A stretch of DNA of 64,000 bases from Microcebus murinus. Lineage: Eukaryota > Chordata > Mammalia > Primates > Cheirogaleidae. The position numbers were made by a program, and so were the translations under genes. Under the pieces are notes generated by a model. The model did no database searches. It had not been told where the DNA came from and was given only the letters and a program-made list of their open reading frames with translations. Positions 13,528 through 24,785 of the stretch are shown here, piece by piece. Positions within the stretch are counted from its first letter, which is position 1; every line of letters starts with the position of its first letter. Where the stretch lies: NCBI RefSeq assembly GCF_040939455.1, contig NC_134136.1, positions 105,512,014-105,576,013 on the forward strand, in the 5' to 3' direction.

Positions 13528-13898
13528 TGATGAATCTATATATGATATGTGGCAAAAAATTCAAGCATTTCAAAAAAAGCTATCCTTTTCGAAAACACAT
13601 CTTCACAAGGGAATTTCTGATGAACGTTTTCCCTAGTTAACAAAGGTCATTGATGAGCAGGATGATATATGTGAATCATTTGAAGACTACATAGCTGTTA
13701 TAGACCTATTAACTGGAGAATACAACAAAAGGTTCACTGACTTTGAGAATCATGACATCACACTCAAGTTAACATTTCAGCCTCACCTAGTTGATATCAC
13801 CAAGGCACTTAAAGAACTACAGATGGAATTGATTGAGCTCTCAGTAGATGGCATTTTAAAGCCATTGTTTGATGCTAAGAAAGATCCAATTAATATTG

Positions 13899-14050
13899 GT
13901 ACTAATCGATCAACACTTATGTGCACATGTGGAAGTAACATTCATTGGGTATTGGGTAGGAGGGAAGGGGGAGGAGTTGGGTCAATTCACATCTAACGTG
14001 TGCAGCATGCCCTGTCTGGGGGCTGGGCATACTTGTAGCTCTGATTTGGA
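13899..14050 (+). mobile_element. LINE-1 3' UTR fragment
   Basis: GGGAGGAGTTGGGTCAATTC and CATCTAACGTGTGCAGC match the lemur-type L1 3' UTR that also appears at about 27190-27260. It ends without a clear A tail, probably because later events removed it. Confidence 0.5.
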
Positions 14051-14099
14051 AGGTCCAGGGGTGGAGTACCAGGTGTAGGTTAGTTGATGAGTCAGGCAA

Positions 14100-14215
14100 T
14101 AGGTTAGTATTATGTTGATATGCCAGGCAATAGATTCAGTGTTATGCTGATGCCAGGCAATAGACTAGTTGCTGGGCCAGGTAACAGGTTAGTATTATGC
14201 TAATGTGGGTCTTCT
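14100..14215. repeat. imperfect ~40-bp tandem repeat
   Basis: GCCAGGCAATAGA-type and GGTTAGTATTATG-type phrases recur three to four times with spacing of about 30-45 bp. Probably repeats inside LTR-like DNA. Confidence 0.55.
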
Positions 14216-15097
14216 GAGCGGGGTGAGGCTCTCCAATGCCTGATGCACCAAGTACCAGATGGGGGTTTCCCTTATCACTGACACAAGGCATATTGATTAA
14301 TAGCAGAAAAGGTGTACAAATTTATTTAACGTGTATATGCAAGAGCCTTCAGAATGAAGACTTCCCAATGAGGTACAGACGTTTATACAGAATGGGGACT
14401 TGGATTGTGGCAAAACAGGTTTTAGGGACGAGACAAGTTATGGGAGGAAGGAAGGCTTGATTAACAAAGCGGTCTTGTTATGTAGATGGACCTTACAGGT
14501 AGTAGTTTTCAGAGAGAATAGATGGTAAATGTTTCTTTTCAGACCTTTAGAGGTGTCAGACCTTCACTTAATCTTTTCCAGATGGGCTAAAGAAAGACTT
14601 GACTCTATTAATGGAGATTTTCTACAGATGTAAATTTTTCCCCACAAAAGACAGTTTTGTTGCATTACTTCTGTTTGCTGGATCTGTGGCAGCCATCTCA
14701 AAATATGTCAAAGAAATATATTTTGGGGTAAAATATTTTGATTTTCTTTAGGCTCCACTTCGAAACTAAAAATGTTTCACATATTTAAAGCCAAGTAGAT
14801 AGCTTTGGAGAAATTTGGGTTAGAGGTTGTTACAGATAGACAAAGGAATGAAAAAAATTGAGATAAATAGAAATAAGCAAATTTAAATATATCCCATATC
14901 TTTTTTAGTCAGTCTCTTAGTCGAGTGAATAGAGCAGTTTAGTTAAACAGCTGTGTTCCATTCCAGGAGGTGGCATTGTAGATGAGCTTTCAAACAGATG
15001 AAAAAGGTTAATGTTTGGCATGAACAGTTTACTTAGAGTCTGAAGGGCATACACCAATTTACTTAGAGTCTGAAGGGCATACAGTTGAGGTGTCTTG
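14216..15097 (-). repeat. decayed ERV LTR or internal sequence, antisense
   Basis: TTTCAGAGAGAATAGATGG, TCACTTAATCTTTTCCAGAT and TTTTTCCCCACAAAAGACAG resemble antisense LTRs of old primate ERVs, the same kind of text as in the LTR at 1988-2566. No coding frame remains and the family is not identified. Confidence 0.4.
15028..15084. repeat. 30-bp tandem duplication
   Basis: TTTACTTAGAGTCTGAAGGG and the next eight bases occur twice with a 30-bp period. The copies are nearly identical, suggesting a recent local duplication. Confidence 0.9.
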
Positions 15098-15485
15098 TGT
15101 AAGGATTTTTGGCGGCAGCGAAAAGAAAAGACAGACACAGAGAGAGAAAGAGTGGGGGCCAAACCACGTGGCTTTATTATACACTCGTGGACGAGGTTCT
15201 GGGGCCCCAAGAGAGGGGGGCCCCGGAAGTCGCCGCCCTTTGAAGGGGCTGAGGCCTTTTATATCCTTTGGGCCTGGCTAGGGACTTTTGGCGGGAAGAG
15301 CTGGGGATTTTAGTAGGGGCTGGAGGTATTTGTGGAATCCAGGAGCCAAAACGTTCTTATCCAGGTGGACATCTGGGTGTGGTTCCTCTCAGCGGGGCCT
15401 GGCAGTTTTGTCCTTGGCGGGTCTGGTCTCATGAGCCTTTTCTTTTTGATCTAGGGAAGGGAGGGGGCCCGCCACCAGCCTTACA
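15098..15485 (-). mobile_element. 388-bp solo ERV LTR
   Basis: Plus strand runs TGTAAGG...CCTTACA, a 7-bp perfect terminal inverted repeat. The 5-bp duplication TCTTG is at 15093-15097 and 15486-15490. On the minus strand a TATAAAAGG box lies near 15259 and an AATAAA near 15172, correctly ordered for an LTR. It is GC-rich in U3. Solo LTRs arise by LTR-LTR recombination that deletes the provirus. Confidence 0.85.
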
Positions 15486-17754
15486 TCTTGATGTTAGATT
15501 GAAAGCATCTTCAGTTAAAGTGGAAGTAGGCAATGGTAATCTGACATTTTTGTGTGTATGTCTGTAGTTGGTTTATTATAAGGTATGCTTGAAGGGCCTC
15601 AGGGAAAAGTAGTGGCAATTTCATTGAGTCCAAGTAAAAAAAAATGTAAGAAAAATTTGGAAATGTTATTTGGAGACTTGTAGCCAGGAAAGAATTTAGG
15701 ATTCAGTCTAAATTGTAGGCAAACAATAAAAACTCAAAAGTGATGGACAAGGCTAGAATGTAATAATGGGTGTGCTACAGTTTCTTTTGAAATATAATTT
15801 TTCTTTCTTCAGTTTCCCATTTCTATTAAAGACAAATTACAGTAGTTGTCATGGTCCTGTCCACAGCTGGACTTTGAAGTGTTGCCCCAGTTCTTGGGCT
15901 CTGGGTTTGGAAGAATCACAAGGATTGGCCCACATGACAGAGAGAGATGACAGACACTCAGCAAGTATGCACGAAGAATTTATTGTAAGGAAAGTTTAAG
16001 GGTGCAAAGTAAAAGTACATTTCTTAAGGGGAAATGGGTCTGTTTCCATAAGGGGAAAAGACACTGTCTTCCTCTATGTTTTTCCTTTTATTTGCTAGTA
16101 GTATATGTTGATGTAAAGGTCAGTTATAATTACTTATGACTATATGCCACAGGTTTGGGGGTCTGGATTTTTCCAGGTATGGACATAACTTAAAGGTTAT
16201 GTTCCAGACATTCCTTTCTCCTATACATGTGATGGAGAAAGTCACCATTTATGGTGTTTTTCCATTTTTTGATTGGTGGTCACTGTTCCATGGTCTAATT
16301 ACTCCATTCTTTAAGACTGAAATAACTGTTTCCTTTGGTTATTTTCCTATAACTATTTCCTTCTTATTGTTTTTCTTTAACTGTTTCCTCTTGTTTTTCT
16401 GCTTCTATCATTCCATTACATCTTGTTTTTCTGTCCCAAACAGTACAACCAATTTATTTGCAAAATAAATTTTAGTTTCATTATATTTGGTCTGGTTATT
16501 TGTATAAAGTACAGTAAGAATAATTATTGGACACATATACTTTTTTAAAATTGGCTTTCCTGGAACTATTTTTATAAAGAATCTCAGGTTAGGCTTTTGA
16601 GGCTGGAAAGCCAAGCCAAAAATTTGTCATCAAACTGTCTGTAATACCTATATGAATTGGGTGAATGTCTCTTTTCTTGAGGTCCCAAAATAACTTGGGG
16701 TTCCTGGGCCTGTCATTAAGTGACATTTTTTACTTACTCGTAGGTCAGGAAAACTTGTAAAGGAAAAGATATCAGGCCAGACTTTTTCAAGGGCTTTTTG
16801 TCAGCTCTATAAAGTCAACCTTTATTCCTCAAAGCAGTCTGAGCATATCTGAAAATATGCCATTCCAGTCAAAGGTTTGATAAAATAATCAGTGTCTCCA
16901 ATTGTGTCACATTATAAAATAAATCAGAGTCTTACTGAACTTTATGTAAATAACTATATTGCTATAAATTAAGAATAATCACAAATAGTTTCCAAGTTCT
17001 GGAGAAATCAAGAAGAGACAAAAAGAAATGCTTCAAATTTTGCTCACTAGAAGCATACTTTACCAATTTGTTGTAAGCTAGAAATAGCTCAAAAGAAGAA
17101 AAAAGTATTCTTGACTTCTGGGAAATAAAACTACAAAAAGGATTAGTAGTGTTTCATACAAAAAGGTCATAAAAATTATTTCAGTCCTCTATTAGTTTGG
17201 TCCCATGCAATTAAGTTTTGTTCTGGTTGAGGTTGGGTTAGCAATCCTCATGAACATCAGCTTTTTAATGAAATCCTTGAAGTTTGTTTTTTATTAGTCT
17301 AATAGTATAATCTCCAAAGTTATCAGAAACCTCTATTTAAGAGTGCTTGTCACAGTCGTTTTCATAAATTTCCTTAACGAAGAAGTAAATTTTGGACTGT
17401 AGCTGATCATAAACCTTCTTTGTAAGAAGAATCAAAGTAAGATAGCAATTGTGGATGACAAAAAGTCTTAAAATAGTCATGCTTAAAGACACAATTGATA
17501 AGAAAATTCGGTTATTTCTGTGGCATACAACAACTTGACATAGTAGCCATAATTATTGCTGATAACATATATCAAGACATCAGAATTTTAGGAATTTCAT
17601 ACAGTTTTGGAACACATATTCTTAACACATTTATACAAACATAACCTAAAGAAAGTTAATCACAATTTCATATTTGACAATGCTTCCTGTATGGTTTTAT
17701 TATACAAAATAAGCCTAATGTGTTTCTCTTGTACTTCCAAGGGCCCTAATATCA
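15486..17754. other. AT-rich, retrovirus-like debris without coding frames
   Basis: About 15860-16030 looks like another antisense LTR edge (GACACTCAGCAAGTATGC followed by GAATTTATTG). The rest is AT-rich and resembles decayed ERV interior. I see no retained gag, pol or env motif and no gene. Confidence 0.35.
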
Positions 17755-17768
17755 AAAAAGTTAATTTG

Positions 17769-18092
17769 GGCTGGGCGTGGTGGCTCACGCCTGTAATCCT
17801 AGCACTCTGGGAGGCCGAGGCAGGAAGATCACTCAAGGTCAGGAGTTCGAGACCAGACCAGCCTGAGCAAGAGTGAGACCCCATCTCTACTAAAAATAGA
17901 AAGAGATTAATTGGCCAACTAAAAAGATATAGAAAAAATTAGCTGGGCATGTTGGTGCATGCCTGTAGTCCCAGCTACTCGGGAGGCTGAGGCAGGAGGA
18001 TTGATTGAGCTCAGGAGTTTGAGGTTGCTGTGAGCTATGCTGATGCCATGGCACTCTAGCCCGGGCAACACAGTGAGACTCTGTCTCAAAAT
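17769..18092 (+). mobile_element. Alu (lemur type)
   Basis: It starts GGCTGGGCGTGGTGGC and ends CTCAAAATA. The duplication AAAAAGTTAATTTG is at 17755-17768 and 18093-18106, perfect. Confidence 0.95.
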
Positions 18093-18106
18093 AAAAAGTT
18101 AATTTG

Positions 18107-18960
18107 AGGTCAAAAAGACTGAACTTAGATTTTTTTTCAGAAATTTTGTCAAATATCAAAGGTTTAAAACAGTTGATATCACAAAATAAGATCATAGATT
18201 ATTGTGAAATGTTAATCATTGATTTAGTCAAAGTGACAATTGAAAGATTTCAAAAGAACAAAACCATTTACTCTTTGATAGAGAGGAGACTCAGTTTCCC
18301 AAATAGTCATAAGACCTTAATAAAGACACCACAATACAAACAAAATCTGTCTCTCTCTCCCCTCCTTTCATTTTTTGCAGTTTATTAAAAATGTGAACAA
18401 AAATCTTTACTATCTCTACTATTATACAAAAATCTTGTTTCAAAGAGAAAATTAAATTTTACCTTTGTATTAGTGTATTATTAATGCTAATGCGAAATTT
18501 AATAAACTCTTATAAATAAGTCTATTTCATCTTAATTAGTTTGACCACAAGCTAAAATTTTTATAAATCTTTTATAACCTTTATAATTTTTAAAATTTTT
18601 AAAATTTTTATTTAGTTTTATCTTTTTTATTCTTTTAATTTAAAATAATTATAAAAACTTTTAAACTAGGCAAAATTATTTTTAAACAGAACCCCAAAAA
18701 GATTTTATGTCTTTTTATAACCTTTTAAAATACAAAAACATTTTATTTTCTTTATATACATTGTACATAGAATAGTTTTTCTTATATTCAGCAGGTTTAA
18801 TTAATTATATATTAATTACAAGGTTAATGTTAGTAATCCTTATTTTAGTGAAAAATCTAGGAAGTAAGTCATATGACACAGCTGGGCTAAGGAGGGCAGG
18901 GGGCCTGGATGTTGTTCTGAGGCTTTATTACTTGAATCAACCTTTAGGGAACCAATGCCC
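18107..18960. other. very AT-rich non-coding DNA
   Basis: About 18540-18800 is dominated by TTTTATAA and TTTTAAAATT runs. Probably part of the surrounding decayed ERV interior. No gene is seen. Confidence 0.4.
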
Positions 18961-18963
18961 TTG

Positions 18964-19545
18964 GTCTCAATATTACCATGTGATCCAGCAATTCCACACC
19001 TGGGTATACACCCAAAAGAACTGAAAACAGGTGTTTAAACAAAAGCTTTTACACAAATGTCCATGCAGCATTATTCACAATAGCCAGAATGTGGAAACAA
19101 TCCAGATGTCCATCAACAGATGAATGGAGAAGGAATAAATAAATGTGGTTACATACATACAATGGAATATTATTCAGCCATAAAAAGGAGTGAAGTTCTA
19201 ATACATGCTACAACATAAATGGACCTTGACAATATCATGCTAAGTAAATAAGCCAGTTATAAAAGACTACATGGTTTATGATTCCATTTTTGTGAAATGT
19301 CCAGAATAGGCAAATCCATAGAGACAGTGAGATTTGTGGTTGTCAGAGGCAGGTGAAAGAGCCAGGGACAAGTTATGGGGATGGGGAGTGACTACTAATT
19401 GGTACAAAGTTTTCTTTTGGGATGATTAACTTGTTCTAAAATTAGATTATGGTGATTGTTGCACCATTGAATTGGTATTCTTTAAGTAGGTGAACTTTAT
19501 GGTCTGTAAATTATCTATCAATAAAGCTGTTGAAAAAATTAGTCC
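18964..19545 (+). mobile_element. LINE-1 3' end (L1M type)
   Basis: ATGTGATCCAGCAATTCCAC, CATGCAGCATTATTCACAAT, ATGGAATATTATTCAGCCAT and CAATAAAGCTGTTGAAAAAA are the standard ORF2 end, 3' UTR and tail. It is 5' truncated with no frame left. Confidence 0.85.
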
Positions 19546-20070
19546 TGGCCCAGGAAAGAAGTCAGCATCAATTTTTAAGAAACAGTTTTCTCCCATTTTA
19601 AATTTGGTTGTTAAAATTACAAGGATCATAAACAGTGGGGAGACAATTATACACCTGTACTCACATAATATTTTCCCCAGATGCCCTATTTCCAGGATTA
19701 ATACATTAGTTTAATTATTTAACAAATATTTAAGTATTAATTAGCATTGTGTGCATCTAGAGATGTAAGGGTGAATACAGCATCACTGCTCCTATGTCAT
19801 GGAAATTAGTCTAATGGAAGAAACAGAAAGAGGGGCAAGAAATTACAAAAAGATGTTGAGAAATGTCATAATAGTGTAGGCTTATTTCTTAATTAAGAAA
19901 AATAAAACAGATTTCTTTTAAAAAATCAATGCATAAAATAAGGCACTTTGATAGTGGACTTGAAAGCCTGTGCTTTTGGTAGGCAGTATAGGACAATATC
20001 CCCACTATTCCACTGCTGAGGTTCAGGGATGTATAAACTTATCTAATGCACCAAGATTTGATGCAGGGGG
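19546..20070. other. non-coding sequence
   Basis: No gene or clear repeat is recognised between the L1 tail and the LTR at 20071. Confidence 0.35.
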
Positions 20071-20514
20071 TGTTCCAACGAAGCGAACAAAGCCCCTGAA
20101 CTCACCAAGTGGGTTCTTGGCTTCTCAGAGGAATGAATTAGAGAGTGAGTAGCTGAAGTAGCTACAGGAATGTTTTATTGAAACAAAGACAGATAACAGA
20201 TCCTACTCCACAGGTAGACTAGGAGTCCTTTCCTGAGCAGGAGGGGAACATTTAGGCAATGGTAACGTTTTAAAAAATGCTACATGTGACCAGCACTGTC
20301 TTGTGGTCAGGCCATAAAAGTTAATCATAAACTGCTGTCACAGTAAAATAAGCACAGTTCGTAAGGCATCCAGTTTAGTGATTCATTCATTCTTGGGTGG
20401 TCCTGGGTGGGGACTTACCGCCAACTTCCTTGTTCAGAGTGGTTAGGGTCTGGTTTTGGTCAAAATGGCTGTACTCAGGCTCTCTTGACCTTTCTTTTCT
20501 GCCTTATCCCTACA
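20071..20514 (-). mobile_element. ERV LTR, antisense
   Basis: It runs TGTTCCAACGAAGC...ATCCCTACA. On the minus strand AATAAAACATTCC (near 20172) is the polyadenylation signal. No target duplication was found, so the right end may be displaced or eroded. Confidence 0.55.
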
Positions 20515-20565
20515 TTAGATTGTCTCTAAGCAAGGCTTGTGTATTAACTGTATCTTTTTTATTTC

Positions 20566-21545
20566 AAAATATTAAATATTAAGGGGGTACAAATGTTTTT
20601 GGTTACATGGATCCCTTTTGTAATGCTTGCTTGAGTCATGGCTACAGGTGTGCCTGTCTCATAAAGAGTGTTCATTGTACCAATTAGGTAGGTTTTTGCC
20701 ACTCCCCTCCTCTGCCTCCCCTCCCATTTAATTTCAACTGAGTTTTACTTCCCTCTGTGCACATGTGTGCTCATCCATTAGTTCCAATTTAATAATGAGT
20801 ACATGTGGTGATTGCTTTTCCATTCTTGAGATACTGCACTTAGGAGAATGATCTCCAGTTCCATCTAAATTGTTGCAAAAGGCATTAATTCATACTTTTT
20901 TTATGGCTGAGTATACTCCATAGTATGTGTGTGTGTATATATATATATATAATATACCACATATTCTTAATCCACTCATGAATTGATGGGCACCTGGGTT
21001 GAATCTGCATCTTTGCAATTGTGAATTAGGCTGCAATAAACATTTGAGTGCAGATGTCTTTTTAATAGAAAGACTTCTTTTCCTTTGGATAGATACCAGG
21101 TAGTGGGATTGCTGGTTTGAATGATAGGTCTCCTTTTAGTTCTTTGAAGAATTTCCATACTGTTTCCTTAGAGGTTGTACTAATTTGCAGTCCCACTGGC
21201 AGTGTATAAGCATTCCTTTGTCTCTGCATCCACACCAGCATCTATTGTTTTTGGGTTTTTTAATATAAGCCATTCTAACAGGGGTAAGGTGATATCTTAT
21301 TGTGGTTTTATAATAACTTGCATTTCCCTGATGATTAGTGGTGTTGAGAATTTTTTCATATATTTATTGGCCATTTGTCTATCTTCTTTTGAAAAGCTTC
21401 TATTTATGTCTTTTGGCCACTTTTTAATGGGGTTGTTTGTTATTATTCTTGCTGATTTGCTTGAGTTCTTCATAGATTCTTGTTATTAGCCCTTTATAAG
21501 ATGTATAGCTTGTGAATATTTTCTCCCATTCTGTACGTTGTCTAT
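20566..21545 (-). mobile_element. LINE-1 3' end, antisense
   Basis: The 3' terminus is at the left (TATTAAGGGGGTACAAATG) and runs into the ORF2 end on the minus strand: CACACCAGCATCTATTG, TGATGATTAGTGGTGTTGAG, TTTTCTCCCATTCTGTACG. It is truncated at about 21545. A GT/AT microsatellite sits at 20925-20951. Confidence 0.85.
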
Positions 21546-21559
21546 CTGATCTCATTTAA

Positions 21560-22255
21560 ATATAATCTAAGTCAGATATGAGTGAGACTCAGGTATAATT
21601 TATCCTGAATCAAAATTCCTCTCCAGCTACGAACTGTGAAACCAAACAAGTTATGTGTTTCTCCAAAATACAATGGTGGGACAAGCATGGGATACACATT
21701 CTCATTCCAAAAAGGAGAAATAGTGAAGAACGAAGGGGTGACAGATTCCAAGCAAGACTTAAACCTAACAAAGCAAGCTCCATGAGATCTTAAAGCTCAG
21801 GAATAATCCTCTTTGACTTGATGCTCCACCTTCCAAGCACACTGGGGCAGAGGTCCACCTTTCAGATTCACTGTGGCTGCAGTCCCAACCCCACAGTTCT
21901 TGGAAGAGGCTGTCTGGTTGGTTGAAAGCAAAGTGATGGTGCTCCCTTTTGAAACTGAGGAGGTATCCCTGATGATTTCTGAATTGCTTTAGCTTTCAGA
22001 GTTATTCTTCTCTTGTCTTGAAGAGGAGAACACATTTGCAGCTGAATAGCTCTCTGGTTCTATCCTGCCAAATCCAAGAAGTCCAACATCCTTCATTCCT
22101 TCCCATCTTCCTCCTCTTCAGTTCACATTGGCAAACTTGGACTTTAGACTTTAGAAGCGATGCTGGAATGAGTAAGGACTCTTGAGGCTGTTGGGATGGA
22201 ATGAATGTATTTTACATGTGAGAAGCCCATGAATTTTGGGGAACCAGGGCAGAAT
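21560..22255. repeat. MaLR interior in two opposed orientations
   Basis: 21560 to about 22125 reads as antisense MaLR interior (GTGGGACAAGCATGGG, AATCCTCTTTGACTTGATGC). From about 22140 the text reads as sense interior (GGATGGAATGAATGTATTTT, TTTTACATGTGAGAAG) running into the sense LTR at 22256. The switch implies an inversion or two separate elements. Confidence 0.5.
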
Positions 22256-22628
22256 GTTATGTACTGAATGTTTGTGTGCCTTCAAAATTCATATGTTGAA
22301 ACCCTACCCCTCCATGTGACGGTATTAAAAGGTGGAGCCTTTGGGAAATAATTAGGATAAGATGAGGTAATGAGGGTGGAGCCCTTAGAAATGGGATAAG
22401 TGCCCTTATAAGAATCTAGGAGAGCTTGCTTCTCCACCCTGCTCTCTGCCATGTAAGGATACAAGAAGAAGTCAGCAGTCTGCAACCCAGAAGAGGGCCC
22501 TCAACAGAACCCAACTATGCTGGCAACCTGATCTTGGACTTCCAGCCTCCAGAACTGTGAGAAATAAATTGCTATTGTTTATAAGCCAGCCAGTCTATGT
22601 TATTTTGTTATACCAGTCCTAGCTAACA
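22256..22628 (+). repeat. MLT1/MST-type MaLR LTR
   Basis: TTCATATGTTGAAACCCTAC, GGAGCCTTTGGGAAATAATT, TCCAGCCTCCAGAACTGTGA and AAATAAATTGC are the consensus phrases of MaLR LTRs in sense. It ends CTAGCTAACA. Confidence 0.85.
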
Positions 22629-23639
22629 AAATGAAGACTCTGTATTTGATCTTGCTCTCACCAAACAGCATCTTATCTTGTATTTTAGGTGTGGACATAG
22701 ATCCAGATACATAGTAGGTACATATATAATTGCTGAATGGATAAATTAATAAAGCTAGTTTTAAGGAAATTCTTTAAAACCCAAGTCCTATATAAGTTAT
22801 GTTTCAAAATAGTGTTTTGTTTTGTTTTTTTTTTTCAGTTGGTTGTCCGGCAAGATGTGTTCACATTTTTCAGAAAAGCTAGTAGGGAGTAAATATGGAG
22901 AGGAGTTTGGCCTACCTCACCAAATTTTTTTTATTCTTCCCAGGACTGGGCTGGATAAATTCAGCAACCCTCGGCTACACTTTAATGGCATGTGGCCACA
23001 TCTGGCTTCTCTGAGCTCACACAGCTGTTCTGTCAACTCCCTGCGGGTTTATGTCCCCTCCTCTTCTAGGAAATTGCATTGCCTATTGGCAATTAGCCCT
23101 AATGAAGCAGCAGGAGTTTCCTGAGGGGAATGCATTGCTGACAAGTATAATTACTATTAGCAGCTGTGGGGCCTCTGGCTCCGTGAAAGTAACCCATCCA
23201 CCTGTCAGAGTGTGCAGCAGGACTGCTAAAGCTGTACCTAGCAGCCGGTCCAGCACTCTAAGCCAGGCCACCGTGTGATGAAAACAAGAGACTGGCATTT
23301 GGAAGCCAATTGAGAATATTTACTTCAAATGTTCAAATTTCTGCAACCCAGCTGCATGGGGTATGGAGCCACAGCAAATCAGCAATTAACATTTTTTCAG
23401 TTCAATGTGATCATTGTCTCTTTCAAGTATCCATAATGCCTGCCTATACTTAGAAAAGAGTGGGTGTCCCCACAGGGATACAAAAGAATCTAATTATGTT
23501 TATTTTTATCAAAAAAGAAAGAAAAGCTTTTCTAATATTTAATAACTGATTGACATTGGTTTCTTTATTGGGTCAGTGTATGAGACCTTCACGGCCCACT
23601 TCTGGTTCTACAATAAGGAGGTGTTTATAATGACTCCTT
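22629..23639. other. non-repetitive sequence, candidate conserved non-coding DNA
   Basis: 22950-23290 is repeat-free and balanced in composition. It has homeodomain-type cores (CAATTAG at about 23090, TAATTA at about 23148). Overlapping short frames on both strands show no domain. Confidence 0.35.
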
Positions 23640-24135
23640 TTTGGTGATATAGTTCTATGATGGGTTACATATGGCTGCAAATTCTTTTCTACTCCTCAGA
23701 GGTGGCATCTAATTACCCTCTCATTTGAATCTTGGCTGGTCTTAGTGACTTCCTTACCCAACAGAGAATGGTGGAAGTGACACTGCCAGTTATGAGCTTA
23801 GCCTATAAAAAGACTAACAGCTTCTGCATTGCCCTTTTAAAACTTTGGGGCAACCATGTTGTAAGGAAGCCCAAGCTAGTCAAATGGAGGGGCTATATGG
23901 AGAGAGAGATGTCTGGCCAGCCCCACTGCTCCAGCTCCACTGCTCCAACCCCCAGACAATCAAATCATTCCAGTTGAGGCCCCAAACATCATGGAGCACA
24001 GATGAATTGTTCCCACTATGCACTGTCCAAATTGCTGACTCATAAAATTTCAAAATTTAATAATAATAATGATAAATTATTATTTTAAGCTTCTACACTT
24101 TGGGGTAATTATACAGCAGTAGATAATAGAAACAA
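23640..24135 (+). repeat. old MLT1-like LTR
   Basis: The end has TTATTATTTTAAGCTTCTAC then ACTTTGGGGTAATTATACAG and GCAGTAGATAATAGA, the typical 3' end of older MLT1 LTRs. Confidence 0.6.
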
Positions 24136-24785
24136 TTACATTTTTTAATGAGCCTACTTGAGAAGATTTACAGGTTATATTAACTTTAAATGAATTCCTG
24201 AAATACTGATAAGGGCCTCAAGAGATTTCTACAAAGAGATGTCAGATAGATGAAAATACCAAGATTAATACAACTAAGTGTAGGAGCTGACACTTCTCCT
24301 ACACTTAGAACTAGATCTTCATCAGCCAGCTATATTATGAGGGAAAAATAGTGACAATTTATCAAACTTAACTAGAAGTTATGAAAAATTGAAATTATTG
24401 AAGACCATCTGAAAAATTAATATACACCTATGATCATTAACAATGTACATCATTTTGAGTGTATATTAGCCTTCAGAAATTAGCTAATGATAACATGAAG
24501 CCATCATGTTTATCAAGACATTAAAAGCTAAACATTCAGAACATGAAGCCAAACTTCTAAAATTGAATAGCAGACATTTTTTTTGGAATAATGAACAAAA
24601 TCAGAAGAATGTTTATTTTATTTTACCCCATCCTTTTAAAATGTTGCTTTTATGTGTTTTATAATATCATATATTAATATAGTAATGTATAAAATTTCTC
24701 TATATATAGTTATGCCCCTCAATTTAAAATAGTTTATTGTGAAATATGCCATACACACAAAAGTATAAAATGTACACATGCAAGT
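24136..24785. other. AT-rich non-coding sequence
   Basis: No gene or clear repeat. It ends with the target sequence of the L1 insertion at 24806. Confidence 0.35.

Larger units (their letters stand above)
12522..13532. mobile_element. head-to-head LTR composite with 13-bp flanking duplication
   Basis: Two copies of one LTR lie in inverted orientation. The left copy (12523-13014) is complete, minus strand, TG...CA. The right copy (13015-13527) is plus strand but circularly permuted: it starts about 100 bp into the LTR, runs to the LTR end (CCCTAACA at 13402), and continues directly with the LTR start (AGCTCATTGCCCC, lacking its first ~7 bp). The sequence AATCTATATATGA is on both sides (12509-12521 and 13533-13545), so this was a single insertion into the hAT transposase. 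A 13-bp duplication is too long for a retroviral integrase product (4-6 bp). Confidence 0.75.

Noticed and set aside
14100..14215. possible CRISPR-like repeat array
   Set aside because: The repeats are imperfect and irregularly spaced, and the DNA is clearly primate nuclear with LTR context.
23051..23298. overlapping frames on both strands in unique DNA, possible exon
   Set aside because: No recognisable domain or codon signature is seen. Better explained as non-coding DNA.
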